Assembly (NCBI RefSeq): GCF_028369295.1
Contig: NZ_JAQMYP010000007.1
Location: 186,001-250,000, forward strand
Direction: 5' to 3'
Source: Streptomyces sp. HD
Lineage (GTDB): Bacteria; Actinomycetota; Actinomycetes; Streptomycetales; Streptomycetaceae
Length of the DNA: 64,000 bases
Shown: piece after piece, positions 17,913 through 27,854 of the stretch
How the letters are laid out: each line of letters starts with the position of its first letter
Numbering within the stretch: the stretch's first letter is position 1
Program-made: the position numbers and the translations under genes
Notes under the pieces: model-generated
The model's database searches: none
The model's input: the letters and a program-made list of their open reading frames with translations, nothing else
What the model was told of the DNA's origin: nothing

Positions 17913-19061
17913 TCACCCGGCCACCAGGGCTTCGGCGCGGGAGAAGGTCCGGGTCAGATAGGCGTGGTCGACGGGGGCGGGGTCGGGGAGGCCGTCGAGT
18001 GCGGCGATGAGGTTGGTCCGGTCGTAGGTGCGGCGGTGGGTGCTGTAGGTCAGCAGGGGAGCGCCGTGCTGGGCGACGAGGCGCTCCAGCGATGTCGGGC
18101 GGGACAGTCGCTCGGCCATGGACACGGTCAGTCCGGGGAAGCGGGTCTGCAGGGCTGCGGCGGCAGTGGCGAACGACACGTTGTGGGGGTGGGTGACGTG
18201 CAGGGTCCGCACGCCCGTCGTCGGCCGGGCGCCCGATGCGGCCCGCACCATGGCGTGCGCCGCGTAGTCGGCCTGGAGCATGTTGAGGCTGCCGTGCGGA
18301 TCGCCCTCGACGCGGAAGTGCAGATCTGACGCCAGGTGACCGGCTTCGCCGGGTGGCCGGTGCAGCAGCGCCTGTACCGGCGAGGACCGCTTCGCTTGGC
18401 TGCGCAGGTGGCGCTCCAAGGGGCGGAGAAGGAAGTCGGCCGGCTGGGCGGGCAGGCCTTCCGGGATGGGCCTGTCGGTGACCAGGAGGCTGGGGCGGAA
18501 CACCGTCGCGTCGCGTTCGTTGCGGTACGTCCAGGCGTGTACCAGCCGCTCGGCCGTGTACTTCGATTCCTCGTACGGGACCTGGAATCCGGCCGTGTCC
18601 AGAAGGTCGTCTTCCCTGATGCTTCCCGTGGCGCGCCGCCCCGCTACGTAAGCGGTGCTCACGTGCAGCAGACGGGCGTCAGGTGCCTCGTCGGCGAGTT
18701 CCAGAACGCGGCGGGTGCCGATGACGTTCGCGTGGTGCAGCGGTGCCGGATCGCTCGCCATCTTGAGCAGGGCCGCGCAGTGCCACAGCGCGGTCAGTCC
18801 GTCCGTGATCCGGGCTCGCTCCAGTGGGCTGAGGCCGAGGCCCGGCCGGGTCAGGTCGCCGGTGACATAGCGGACGGCGGTGAGTGCGCTGTGAGGGATC
18901 GGCGGAGCGTCCAGCCACTGCACTGCGGCTTCGACGCGGTCACGCAGCTTCTCCGGAGTGCTGCGGCCCAGGACGGTGATGTCCTCTTCGCCGTGGGCGA
19001 GCAGTTCGCGCAGGAGGCGGCAGCCGAGGAATCCGGTCGCGCCAGTGAGCAGCACGGACAA
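17913..19061 (-). CDS. Stand-alone thioester-reductase-like extended SDR
   Basis: 382 residues from a TTG at 19061 that has AGGAG at suitable distance; an in-frame GTG six bases later is the alternative. The NADP(H) site is LLTGATGFLG (residues 4-13). The catalytic residues fit Ser/Thr136-137 in HVSTAYV and Tyr163/Lys167 in VPYEESKYTAE, the YxxxK pattern. The fold matches the NAD_binding_4 / thioester reductase group, which reductively releases carrier-bound or CoA-bound acyl chains as aldehydes or alcohols. It is divergent from the polyketide synthase, which has no thioesterase domain, so it is a good candidate for releasing that product. Confidence 0.8.
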   Translation of the reverse strand: MSVLLTGATGFLGCRLLRELLAHGEEDITVLGRSTPEKLRDRVEAAVQWLDAPPIPHSALTAVRYVTGDLTRPGLGLSPLERARITDGLTALWHCAALLKMASDPAPLHHANVIGTRRVLELADEAPDARLLHVSTAYVAGRRATGSIREDDLLDTAGFQVPYEESKYTAERLVHAWTYRNERDATVFRPSLLVTDRPIPEGLPAQPADFLLRPLERHLRSQAKRSSPVQALLHRPPGEAGHLASDLHFRVEGDPHGSLNMLQADYAAHAMVRAASGARPTTGVRTLHVTHPHNVSFATAAAALQTRFPGLTVSMAERLSRPTSLERLVAQHGAPLLTYSTHRRTYDRTNLIAALDGLPDPAPVDHAYLTRTFSRAEALVAG

Positions 19062-19311
19062 AAAGGTCTCCTGAGGAAGGGGTGGGGGCGGGAGGAGACG
19101 GTACGCGGTTGCCGTTGGTCACGGGCGGTGGTGCGGTGCAATTTCCACATGATCACTCGTACGAGCGGCCGGTGGCACGACGGGCGTTGACCACTCGTCC
19201 GGCTGCTTTCGGTGCCGGGAATACGGCGAACCGCTGTGACCACGTGCACGTGCCCATCTCCCGGATGGTTACGGTCCGTTGCTCTCTTGTCCGCACAGTG
19301 AAAGGCCGCGC
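19062..19311. promoter_or_regulatory. Divergent promoter region of reductase and polyketide synthase genes
   Basis: The 250 bases between the divergent genes must hold both promoters. A TTGACC box at 19187-19192 could be a rightward -35, but no well-spaced -10 was found. A palindrome CACGTGCACGTG lies at 19241-19252, about 60 bases before the synthase ATG, and could bind a regulator. No regulatory gene occurs in the island. Confidence 0.4.
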
Positions 19312-22300
19312 ATGACGCAGCACCCGGCACCCGACGCCATGGACCGGGGCATCGCCATCATCGGTGTCTCATGTCGCCTACCCGGCGGCATCCACGGCCT
19401 CGACGCGCTGTGGGGCGCCCTGCTCGAAGGGCGCGACGCGATCGACGAGGCGCCGGCGGACCGGTTCGACGCCCGCCGGTTCGTGACCACCGACATGGCC
19501 CGTACCGGCCGGAGTTACACCGCGGCGGGCGGTTTCCTCGACGACGTTGCGGGCTTCGACGCCGGCTACTTCGGCATCTCGCCGAAGGAAGCCGGGCAGA
19601 TGGATCCGCAGCACCGGCTGCTGCTTGAGCTGGCCGCCGAGGCCCTGGACGACGCGGCCCTTGCTCCCGCCCGGCTCGCCGGCAGCGACACAGCCGTGTA
19701 CGTCGGCATCTCCGACGCCTCCTACGGGATGATGCAGATGCTGTCGCTGCACACGGTCAACCCGTACACGATGTCGGGCGCGGCATCGTCCATCGCGGCC
19801 AACCGCCTGTCGCACGCCTTCGACCTGCGCGGTCCCAGCATGGCGGTGGACACCGCCTGTTCGTCCTCACTCGTGGCCCTGGACCGTGCGTGCCGCACGC
19901 TGTGGGACGGCACCAGCCGGGCGGCACTGTGCGGCGGCGCCAACCTCCTGCTCAGCCCCTACCACTATGTGGGGTTCTCCCAGGCGTCGATGCTGTCGAA
20001 GCGCGGACACTGCGCGGCGTTCTCCGCGGACGCCGACGGGTTCGTCCGCGCCGAGGGCGGTGGCATGGTCGTCCTCAAGCGGCTGCCGGATGCCCTCGCC
20101 GACGGGGACCGGGTGCTCGGCGTGATCCTGGGCAGCGGCAGCAACAGCGACGGGCACACGATGGGGCTCGCCCTGCCCAGCGCCGAGGCACAGGAGGAGT
20201 TGCTGCGCGGCGTCTACGCCGACGCCGGCATCGATCCCGACGAAGTGGTCTACTTCGAGGCCCACGGCACCGGCACACCGGTCGGCGATCCGCTGGAGGC
20301 CCAGGCCATCGGCCGCGCTCTCGGGGTCCGCCGGATCACCGGCGCGCTGCCCATCGGCTCTGTCAAGACCAACGTCGGTCACCTGGAGCCGGCTTCGGGC
20401 ATGGCGGGTCTGTGCAAGGCGCTGTTGGTGCTGCGGCATGGCATCGCTCCTGCCTCGTTGCACGCTGAAACCCCGCACCCGGACATCGACTTCACCGGGC
20501 TCGGCCTGAGCCTTACCGCCCAGCCACAGCAGCTGCCCGCGGTCACCCGGCCTGTCGTGGGCGTCAACTCCTTCGGATTCGGGGGCTCCAACGCCCACGT
20601 CGCCCTCACCGCCGCACCGCCGAGCATCGCGTGTGCCGTGCCCGCGCCGCCGCCTGAGGGACTGCCCCTGATGGCCAGCGGCCGTACTCCGCAGGCCGTG
20701 TCGGCTGCCGCGGCCGCCGTGGCCCAACGGCTGGCCCACGCAAGTGAGGAGGAGTTCTACGACCTGGCCTACACCTCCTGCCGGCGCCGCGGCCTGCACG
20801 AGCACCGGGCCACCGTCCTGGCCCGCTCGCCGAAGGAGGCCGCACAGGGCTTTGCCGCGCTCGCCGAAAAAGCGGGCGAGGACACCCCCGAGGCCGACGC
20901 GCACGGCACTGCGGCTTCGCAGGTGTCCGCGGCCGTGGCCGAGGCAGCGCGCTGCGGCCACGTCACCTTCGTCTTCTGCGGCAACGGCTCACAGTGGGCC
21001 GGGATGGGCGCCGACCTGCTCCAGGAACCGGTCTTCCGCACGGCCGTGGAGGAGGCGGACACCGAGCTCGCCCCCCGGCTGGGGTGGTCGGTCATCGAAG
21101 AGCTCGGCCGGCCCGCCGACGACTGGCGGCTCGAGGCCACTGAGGTTGCGCAGCCGCTGCTGTTCGCCGTGCAGCTGGGCATCGTGGCCATGCTGCGTGA
21201 GCGGGGCATCACGCCGGCGATGGTTCTGGGCCACAGCGTGGGCGAGGTGGCCGCCGCCCACACGGCCGGAGCCCTGACCCTCGCCCAGGCCGCGCAGGTG
21301 ATCACGGAGCGCAGCCGGGTGCAGGCCGCGACGGCGGGCCTGGGCCGCATGGCCGCCGTCGGCCTCGCTCCAGAGCAGGCGGCGAACGAGATCGCGGCCT
21401 GCGGTGAGGTGCTGGAGATCGCCGCCGTCAACAGTCCCAAGGATGTCACCGTCGCCGGCGACGCCGACGCCCTGGCGGCGCTCGGTGCCCGTCTCGCCGA
21501 GCGTGGTGTCTTCTTCCGGGACCTGGAACTCGACTACGCCTTCCACAGCCGTGCCATGGACGGCCAGCGTGAACCGCTCGCCGCGGCTCTGAACGGTCTC
21601 AAGCCCCGCGACGGCGACGTCGCACTGTATTCCACCGTGACCGGCGGACGGCTGCCGGGCAGCGCTTTGAACGCCGAGTACTGGTGGCACAACGTGCGCC
21701 GGCCGGTCCAATTCGCTGCCGCGGTCGAACGGGCCGCCGACGACGGCGGCGACATCTTCGTCGAAATCGGTCCCCACCCCGTGCTGCGGACGTATCTCCG
21801 CCGCACCGCCACCGCACAGCCGGGCGGGAAAGCGACCACCATTGCCACCCTGCGCAGGGACACGGACGGCCGCCGGACACTGACCGCCGTGCCGGCCGCG
21901 CTGATCGCAGCAGGGGCCGACACCGACTGGGACCGGTATTTCCCCAAGCCTGGACGCGTCACCACGCTGCCCGCCTACCCGTGGCAGCGCGAACGGCACT
22001 GGAACGGCGACCCGGACGTCTGGTACGGGCAGGGTGCCCTCGTGCACCCGCTGCTGGGCTCGCGTATCAGCGCACCACACCCGGTGTGGGAAGGCACCGT
22101 CGAGCCGGGACTGGTTCCCTGGCTCACCGACCACCGCGTCGCCGGCTCCGTCGTCATGCCGGCCACCGGCTACGCGGAGATGGCACTCGCCGCCGGCCGC
22201 CAGGCGCTCGGCAAACCCGCCGAGGTCGAGTACCTGGACATCCAGACGGCCCTCGTCGTGCCCTGGTCCGAAGCCCCCACCGTCAGCGTTCAGACAGCCC

Positions 22301-25300
22301 TGCAGCCCGACAGCGGCACGCTGACCATCACCAGCACCACCACCAGCACCCCGGAACCGCGCACCCACGTCCAGGCCCGGGTCCGCGCGCTGCTGCACCC
22401 CCGGCCGGCAGCACTGGATCTGGAACTGCTGGCAGCCCACTGCCCACGTCACCTCACCGGCGAAGAGCACTACACCGCCTGCGCCACCGCCGGCCTCACC
22501 TACGGGCCGACGTTCCAGGTACTGACCGGCCTGAACGTCGGCGAAGGCGAAGTCCTCGCCCACTACCACCACGCCACGCCAGGACAGCCGTACACCGTTC
22601 ACCCCGCCCTCCTCGACGGCGCACTCCAGGCCGGCGCCCCGCTGCTGCAGGACCTGGCAGCCGACCAAGCCGCGTTCCTGCCCGCAGCGATCGGCGCCAT
22701 CCGGGTCTGGGACGAGCCCACCCCCACCGGCGCCATCCGTGTACGCGAACGCAGCCGAAGCGATCACGAAGTGTGCTGGGACATCACCCTCACCGACGAC
22801 GACGGACACGTCACCGCACAGATGGACGGCTGCCGGCTACACCGCGTCACGGCAACCGGCCGCACACCGCTCACCGTCCACCAGACAGAGCTGAAGGCCG
22901 CACCGCGCCTCGACAGCCCGGCCGCCCCTTCCCCGCTGCCCTCCCCGCAACGCATCGGCCAAGCAGCCGCACACCGGATCGCTCAACTGCGGGAACAACT
23001 GCCGGACCACTGCGGTCCTGCGATGGCTGTGCTGCGTGAGGGGACCGCCCGCCGGGCAGCCTCAGTCTTCGCCGCCATGCTGGCCGATCCGGACGTCCCC
23101 TTCACCGCGGATGATCTGGTGGCGGGCGGGATGCTGGAAAAGCACACGCGGATGCTGGCACTCATCCTGCCCGACATGGAAGAAATGGGCCTGATCGGAG
23201 CAGAAGGCCCCGGACGGTGGCGGCTGACAGCAGCCGACCGCTCCACGGACCACCTGATTCGTCACGCTGCCGCCAGCTCCCCCGACCAAAACGCCGCTCT
23301 CAGCATCGCCGTCCGTCACATCGCCAGGTTCGATGCACTCCTGCGCGGTGAGGCAGACCCTCTCGAATTGCTGGTGGACGACCACACCGCACAGGCGTTG
23401 GAGCACTTCTACGATCTCCTGCCTGTCACGCGGTTCCACAACCGTGTCGTACAGGCCCTCACCCGCGAGATCGTCGCCCAGTGGCCCCAAGGACGTTCGC
23501 TGCGGGTCCTTGAGGTGGGAGCCGGAACAGGGGCCACGGCGGCGGCCCTGCTGCCGCTGCTGCCACCCGAGCGCACCCGCTACTGCTTCAGCGACATCTC
23601 CGCCTTCTTCTTCTCTCGTGCGCAAAGCCGACTGGCCTCCTACGACTTCGTCGACTACCGCACTTTCGACCTCTCCCAGGACCCGGTCGGCCAAGGCTTC
23701 ACCCCGCACAGCTTCGACGTCGTCGTCGCCGGAACATCCCTGCACACCGCCCCCGACCTGGCGGACGCCCTGGGTAACGTGGCAACCCTGCTGGCGCCCG
23801 GCGGACAGCTGCTGGCCACCGAAGTGCACGACCCGCAGCTCCTGCTGCCCTACTTCGGCTTCCTGGACAGCTTCTACGGCAACACCGACACCGAACTGCG
23901 TCCCCGCTCGCTCCTGTTGCCCCGTGACGAGTGGCCGGACCTGCTGCGCCGCTGCGGCTACGGTGACGTTCTCCAGACCGGGTACGACACCGGCCCCGTG
24001 CGCGACGGATTCTCCGTCCTGCTCGCCGCGACCCCGTCCCGGCCACCAGCCGAGCAGCCGGTCCCCGCGCGACGCCAGGCCAACGGCAGTGCCGTTGTGC
24101 TGGCGATCGAGTCTGCCGCCGAGCGGGAACTGGCCGAGGCTGTCAGCACTGCGCTCACCCAGGCCGGTGGCACCCCCTGCGTCGTGGAGATGAGCGACCA
24201 CGATGACGCCTGGACGGACGTTCTCTCCCAGGCTCACACCGCCCCCGGCACCGAACGCCGCGCGGTCGTCCTGATTCTCGGCGAGGTAACGGATCAAGCA
24301 CCGGAACGACTGACCGCTTTGGCCAGTCAGCGGGCCGAAGCCGTGCGGGCCTTGATGACCGCGGTCGGCACAGCACCACAGGGCGCACCGCCGGAACTGT
24401 GGCTGGTGAGCCGCCCCTGCGGCACCATGCCCGCCCCCGGCACCCCCCAGGAACTGGACGCCGCCCTCTGGGGCATGACCCGCAGCCTGGTCAACGAAGT
24501 CCCCGAGCTGATCAGCCGCCGCATCGGCCTGGAGCGCACCACGGACACCGCGAGTGACGCCGGCCGGCTCGCCGAGGAACTGCTTGACCCCACTGCCGAG
24601 GACGAGGTCCTGCTGACCGCCGCGGACCGTTTCGTCCCTCGCGAACGCCATCGGCCCGCGGCCCGGTCCGCCGACGGTACCGTCCCGTACACCCTTCGGG
24701 TGCACAACCCCGGCCTGTCCTACCGGCTTGCCTGGGAGCAGCAGGAGATGCCGCAGCCAGGCCCCGGCGAGGTCCTGCTCGAAGTGCGCGCCGCCGCGCT
24801 GAACTACCGCGACCTGATGCAAAGCGTCGGCCTGCTGCCCGAAGAGGCCGTCGAGGGCACACTGTCGGCAAAGGCCTGCGGACTGGAGTGCGCCGGCGTC
24901 GTGGTCGCCTGCGGCGAGGGCGTGACCCATGTATCGCCCGGTGACCGCGTGGCGGGGCTGGCGCCTGCCTCGCTCGCTTCCCATACGGTGACCAACTCCC
25001 GCGCGATCTGGCCGCTGTCCGACGAGATGACCTTCGCCGCAGCGGCCACCATGCCTGTCGCCTTCATCACCGTGCACTACAGCCTTGGACAGCTTGCCCG
25101 CCTGCAGCCCGGTGAGACCATCCTCGTGCACGGCGCCGCGGGCGGCGTCGGCCTCGCGGCGATCCAATACGCGCACGCACACGGGGCCCACGTCATCGCC
25201 ACGGCCGGGAGCGGCCTCAAGCGCGATCTGCTGCGTGGACTGGGAGTGCGGCACGTGCTGGACTCCCGCACCCTGGACTTCGCCGCCCAGGTGCAGGAGA

Positions 25301-26874
25301 TCACCGAAGGGCGCGGCGTCGACATCGTCCTCAACTCGCTCGCCGGCGAGGCCATCAGTCGCAGCCTGGAACTGCTGCGGCCGGGCGGCAGGTTCATCGA
25401 GCTCGGCAAACGGGACATCTACGAGAACAAGCCGCTGCTGCTTCGCCCGTTCGCCAACAACATCGCCTTCTTCGGCGTCGACCTCACCAAGCTGCTGCAG
25501 GACGAACAACAAGCCCAGGCGGGCCTGGCTGGTGTCAGCGAAGAGATCAAGCACAACCGGTTCCGTCCCCTGCTGCACACCGTGTACCCCGCCGCACGTG
25601 TCGATGAGGCGTTCCGGCTCATGCAGCACTCACGCCACATCGGGAAGGTCGTCGTCGCCTTCGACCCCCTGGACGAGCCGCCCTTGGTGGAACCGATCCG
25701 GCCGCCCTTCCAACTGGACCGGACGGCCACCTACTTGGTCACCGGTGGTACCGGCGGATTCGGTGGGGCCACCGCTCAGTGGCTCGCCGACCTCGGCGCC
25801 CGCCACGTGGCCCTGGTCAGCCGCCGCGGCACCGAGGCGCCCGAGGCCGACGATGTCCTGGCCGCACTCACCGCCCGCGGAGTGACGGCCACGGCCTATG
25901 CCGCGGACGTCACCCATCTAGAGGCGATGCGGGACATCACCGCCCGCATCGACGCCACCGGGTACCCGCTGCGTGGAGCTGTGCACTGCGCCATGCACCT
26001 GGACGACGCCCTGCTCAACGAACTGGACAGAGACCGGATCACCGCGGTCCTGGCCCCCAAGATCGCCGGCGCGGCCGTCCTGGACCTGCTCCTACGGGAC
26101 CGTGACTGCGACCTGTTCCTGATGTACTCGTCAGAAGCCGCGACCATGGGCAATCTCAAGCAAACGGCTTACGCGGCCGGCAACACCTACCTTGAGGCCC
26201 TCGTTCGCCGACGCCGCCAGGAGGGACGGGCGGGCCTGGCCATCGCTTGGGGAGCCATCGGGGACACCGGATACGTGGCCCGCAGCGCCATGCAGCAGAC
26301 CCTGGCCGCCATCGGCCTCGAATCGCTCACCTCACAGGAGGCGTTCGCTTCGGCCGCATCGCTACTGGGCACCGACACCGAGGTCGCCGGCGTCGCGCGC
26401 TTCAACTGGGGCCGGGCCGGGAAAGTGCTGGGTTCCTCCATGAGCACACCACGGCTGAGCGCGCTGGTGCCGAAGAACACCGACGGCGGCTTCGACAGAG
26501 AGGAACTGATGCGCACGCTGGCTCGGACGCCGGCAGAGGAAGCCATCGCATACCTGACCGACAGTCTCGCCACTGTCCTGGCGGACATTCTGCAGATGGA
26601 CAGCGACCAGTTCGACCCCCACCGCCGTCTGGACAGCTACGGGCTGGACTCCCTGATGGCCACCGAACTCCTGGTCACTCTCAACGAGCGCTTCAGCGTC
26701 GACATCCCTCCCATGGAACTGCTGCGCAGCAGCACCGGCACCCTCGCAGACGTCGCCCGGACGGTGTATCTGCGTCTCGGACTCCACACAGCCGAGCACC
26801 CCGCTCCCCAACCCGCCATTCCGCACCAGGCGGACAGCCCCGACAGTGAAAGGGCCACCGCGTCCACCAATTGA
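19312..26874 (+). CDS. Type I highly reducing polyketide synthase, KS-AT-DH-cMT-ER-KR-ACP
   Basis: 2520 residues from the ATG at 19312 (GAAAGG ribosome site). KS: Cys183 in DTACSSS, His318 in EAHGTGTP, His357 in NVGHLEP. AT: Ser642 in GHSVGE, with YAFHS where malonyl-specific enzymes read HAFH. DH: His941 in DHRVAGSVVMP and Asp1102 in LLDGAL. C-methyltransferase: SAM loop LEVGAGTGA near residue 1401. ER: NADPH motif HGAAGGVG near 1940. KR: GGTGGFGG near 2144, Ser2273, Tyr2287. ACP: Ser2447 in YGLDSLMA. All sites look intact and there is no thioesterase. The single complete module should act iteratively, giving a reduced, possibly alpha-methylated chain. This order is the fungal highly reducing layout and is uncommon in bacteria. 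A divergent thioester reductase is the likely release enzyme. Confidence 0.93.
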   Translation: MTQHPAPDAMDRGIAIIGVSCRLPGGIHGLDALWGALLEGRDAIDEAPADRFDARRFVTTDMARTGRSYTAAGGFLDDVAGFDAGYFGISPKEAGQMDPQHRLLLELAAEALDDAALAPARLAGSDTAVYVGISDASYGMMQMLSLHTVNPYTMSGAASSIAANRLSHAFDLRGPSMAVDTACSSSLVALDRACRTLWDGTSRAALCGGANLLLSPYHYVGFSQASMLSKRGHCAAFSADADGFVRAEGGGMVVLKRLPDALADGDRVLGVILGSGSNSDGHTMGLALPSAEAQEELLRGVYADAGIDPDEVVYFEAHGTGTPVGDPLEAQAIGRALGVRRITGALPIGSVKTNVGHLEPASGMAGLCKALLVLRHGIAPASLHAETPHPDIDFTGLGLSLTAQPQQLPAVTRPVVGVNSFGFGGSNAHVALTAAPPSIACAVPAPPPEGLPLMASGRTPQAVSAAAAAVAQRLAHASEEEFYDLAYTSCRRRGLHEHRATVLARSPKEAAQGFAALAEKAGEDTPEADAHGTAASQVSAAVAEAARCGHVTFVFCGNGSQWAGMGADLLQEPVFRTAVEEADTELAPRLGWSVIEELGRPADDWRLEATEVAQPLLFAVQLGIVAMLRERGITPAMVLGHSVGEVAAAHTAGALTLAQAAQVITERSRVQAATAGLGRMAAVGLAPEQAANEIAACGEVLEIAAVNSPKDVTVAGDADALAALGARLAERGVFFRDLELDYAFHSRAMDGQREPLAAALNGLKPRDGDVALYSTVTGGRLPGSALNAEYWWHNVRRPVQFAAAVERAADDGGDIFVEIGPHPVLRTYLRRTATAQPGGKATTIATLRRDTDGRRTLTAVPAALIAAGADTDWDRYFPKPGRVTTLPAYPWQRERHWNGDPDVWYGQGALVHPLLGSRISAPHPVWEGTVEPGLVPWLTDHRVAGSVVMPATGYAEMALAAGRQALGKPAEVEYLDIQTALVVPWSEAPTVSVQTALQPDSGTLTITSTTTSTPEPRTHVQARVRALLHPRPAALDLELLAAHCPRHLTGEEHYTACATAGLTYGPTFQVLTGLNVGEGEVLAHYHHATPGQPYTVHPALLDGALQAGAPLLQDLAADQAAFLPAAIGAIRVWDEPTPTGAIRVRERSRSDHEVCWDITLTDDDGHVTAQMDGCRLHRVTATGRTPLTVHQTELKAAPRLDSPAAPSPLPSPQRIGQAAAHRIAQLREQLPDHCGPAMAVLREGTARRAASVFAAMLADPDVPFTADDLVAGGMLEKHTRMLALILPDMEEMGLIGAEGPGRWRLTAADRSTDHLIRHAAASSPDQNAALSIAVRHIARFDALLRGEADPLELLVDDHTAQALEHFYDLLPVTRFHNRVVQALTREIVAQWPQGRSLRVLEVGAGTGATAAALLPLLPPERTRYCFSDISAFFFSRAQSRLASYDFVDYRTFDLSQDPVGQGFTPHSFDVVVAGTSLHTAPDLADALGNVATLLAPGGQLLATEVHDPQLLLPYFGFLDSFYGNTDTELRPRSLLLPRDEWPDLLRRCGYGDVLQTGYDTGPVRDGFSVLLAATPSRPPAEQPVPARRQANGSAVVLAIESAAERELAEAVSTALTQAGGTPCVVEMSDHDDAWTDVLSQAHTAPGTERRAVVLILGEVTDQAPERLTALASQRAEAVRALMTAVGTAPQGAPPELWLVSRPCGTMPAPGTPQELDAALWGMTRSLVNEVPELISRRIGLERTTDTASDAGRLAEELLDPTAEDEVLLTAADRFVPRERHRPAARSADGTVPYTLRVHNPGLSYRLAWEQQEMPQPGPGEVLLEVRAAALNYRDLMQSVGLLPEEAVEGTLSAKACGLECAGVVVACGEGVTHVSPGDRVAGLAPASLASHTVTNSRAIWPLSDEMTFAAAATMPVAFITVHYSLGQLARLQPGETILVHGAAGGVGLAAIQYAHAHGAHVIATAGSGLKRDLLRGLGVRHVLDSRTLDFAAQVQEITEGRGVDIVLNSLAGEAISRSLELLRPGGRFIELGKRDIYENKPLLLRPFANNIAFFGVDLTKLLQDEQQAQAGLAGVSEEIKHNRFRPLLHTVYPAARVDEAFRLMQHSRHIGKVVVAFDPLDEPPLVEPIRPPFQLDRTATYLVTGGTGGFGGATAQWLADLGARHVALVSRRGTEAPEADDVLAALTARGVTATAYAADVTHLEAMRDITARIDATGYPLRGAVHCAMHLDDALLNELDRDRITAVLAPKIAGAAVLDLLLRDRDCDLFLMYSSEAATMGNLKQTAYAAGNTYLEALVRRRRQEGRAGLAIAWGAIGDTGYVARSAMQQTLAAIGLESLTSQEAFASAASLLGTDTEVAGVARFNWGRAGKVLGSSMSTPRLSALVPKNTDGGFDREELMRTLARTPAEEAIAYLTDSLATVLADILQMDSDQFDPHRRLDSYGLDSLMATELLVTLNERFSVDIPPMELLRSSTGTLADVARTVYLRLGLHTAEHPAPQPAIPHQADSPDSERATASTN

Positions 26875-26899
26875 GCCAAGCAGCGACCACTGAGCTTCT

Positions 26900-27700
26900 T
26901 CAGCGGTGCTGCTCCAGGGTGAGGACCGCCTTGGTGATTGACGTCATGCGATTTGGGCTGCATCGGGCTCTGCGGAAGATTCGCCAGGATTTCAGGCGGG
27001 CGATTCCTCGTTCGACGGGTGCGCGGGCGGCGGACAAGGCCCGGTTGGCCGTCTGCTCGGTCGGGGTGAGTTCGCCCTGGGGCGGCCGGCGTTTGGGGGT
27101 GGTGACCCACTCGCCCGCGCCGATGTAGGCCATGTCGGCGAGGACGGGGATGCCCTGGCGCTCGCAGATCCTGATGATCTTGTGGGTGCGGGCGGCGGTC
27201 AGGTCGTGCGTGCGGCCAGGCAGGGCGGGTGAGAGCCACAGCGTGCGACCGGCCGGGTCCGTGATGACCTGTACGTTCACACCGTGGCGCTTGTGCTTCG
27301 TCGAATAGTCCGCGCGCCCGTCGCCGACCCGGTCGCACTCGGTGAGGGTGCCGTCCACGAGAACGTAGTAGAGGTCTGTCTCGCGTAGGACCTTCAGCAG
27401 GCCCGGCGCCTTGTCGGCCAGGTGCTCGACGACGGTGGTGACGTAGGCGTGGGCGGTGCCGACGGAAATACGGAAACCCGCGGCGAGTTGAGCCAGGGGG
27501 TCGTGGCGGCGCAGGTATGCCAGAGCGATCACCGCACGCTCGGACGGCCGGAGTTTGCAGCATCGGTCACCCTCACGGGTGACGATCAGCATCGTCACCC
27601 ACTCCACGAGTGCGTGCGGCAGGTCGAGTGCGGCAGGACACGGGACCAACAGGGCTCCTGAGCCAGCGAGTTGAGACCTAGACACCTCTCTCAACGGCAC
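26900..27700 (-). CDS. IS5-family transposase (DDE_Tnp_4 type)
   Basis: 266 residues from a GTG at 27700 (a GTG at 27685 is an alternative). A helix-turn-helix region ([19 protein letters not shown]) precedes a DDE domain with first Asp in [11 protein letters not shown], second Asp in [11 protein letters not shown] and Glu in [14 protein letters not shown]. The frame is uninterrupted and the triad is intact, so the enzyme may be active. It starts 25 bases after the synthase stop and ends close to the right att repeat, so insertion here could have removed or displaced downstream biosynthetic genes. Terminal inverted repeats were not identified. Confidence 0.85.
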   Translation of the reverse strand: MPLREVSRSQLAGSGALLVPCPAALDLPHALVEWVTMLIVTREGDRCCKLRPSERAVIALAYLRRHDPLAQLAAGFRISVGTAHAYVTTVVEHLADKAPGLLKVLRETDLYYVLVDGTLTECDRVGDGRADYSTKHKRHGVNVQVITDPAGRTLWLSPALPGRTHDLTAARTHKIIRICERQGIPVLADMAYIGAGEWVTTPKRRPPQGELTPTEQTANRALSAARAPVERGIARLKSWRIFRRARCSPNRMTSITKAVLTLEQHR

Positions 27701-27854
27701 GGGAGCCCTGTCCGTTGCCTACGGTCCCGCCGTCACCCGTCCGGACGCCACCCTGAAAACCCTCAGTGTGCGCGATGGTGCACGAGGTATCCCGCTGCGC
27801 ACATCATGCGCCCTGATTAAATCTGCTATATCCAGAAAATACCCTCGGCCCCTA

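Noticed and set aside
23062..25629. An 855-codon minus-strand frame inside the polyketide synthase
   Set aside because: Antisense shadow; the synthase reading has continuous domains through this interval.
19312..26874. Fungal contamination as the source of the synthase
   Set aside because: Codon use, GC content, ribosome site and flanking genes are streptomycete, with no introns; the domain order is fungal-like but the DNA is not.
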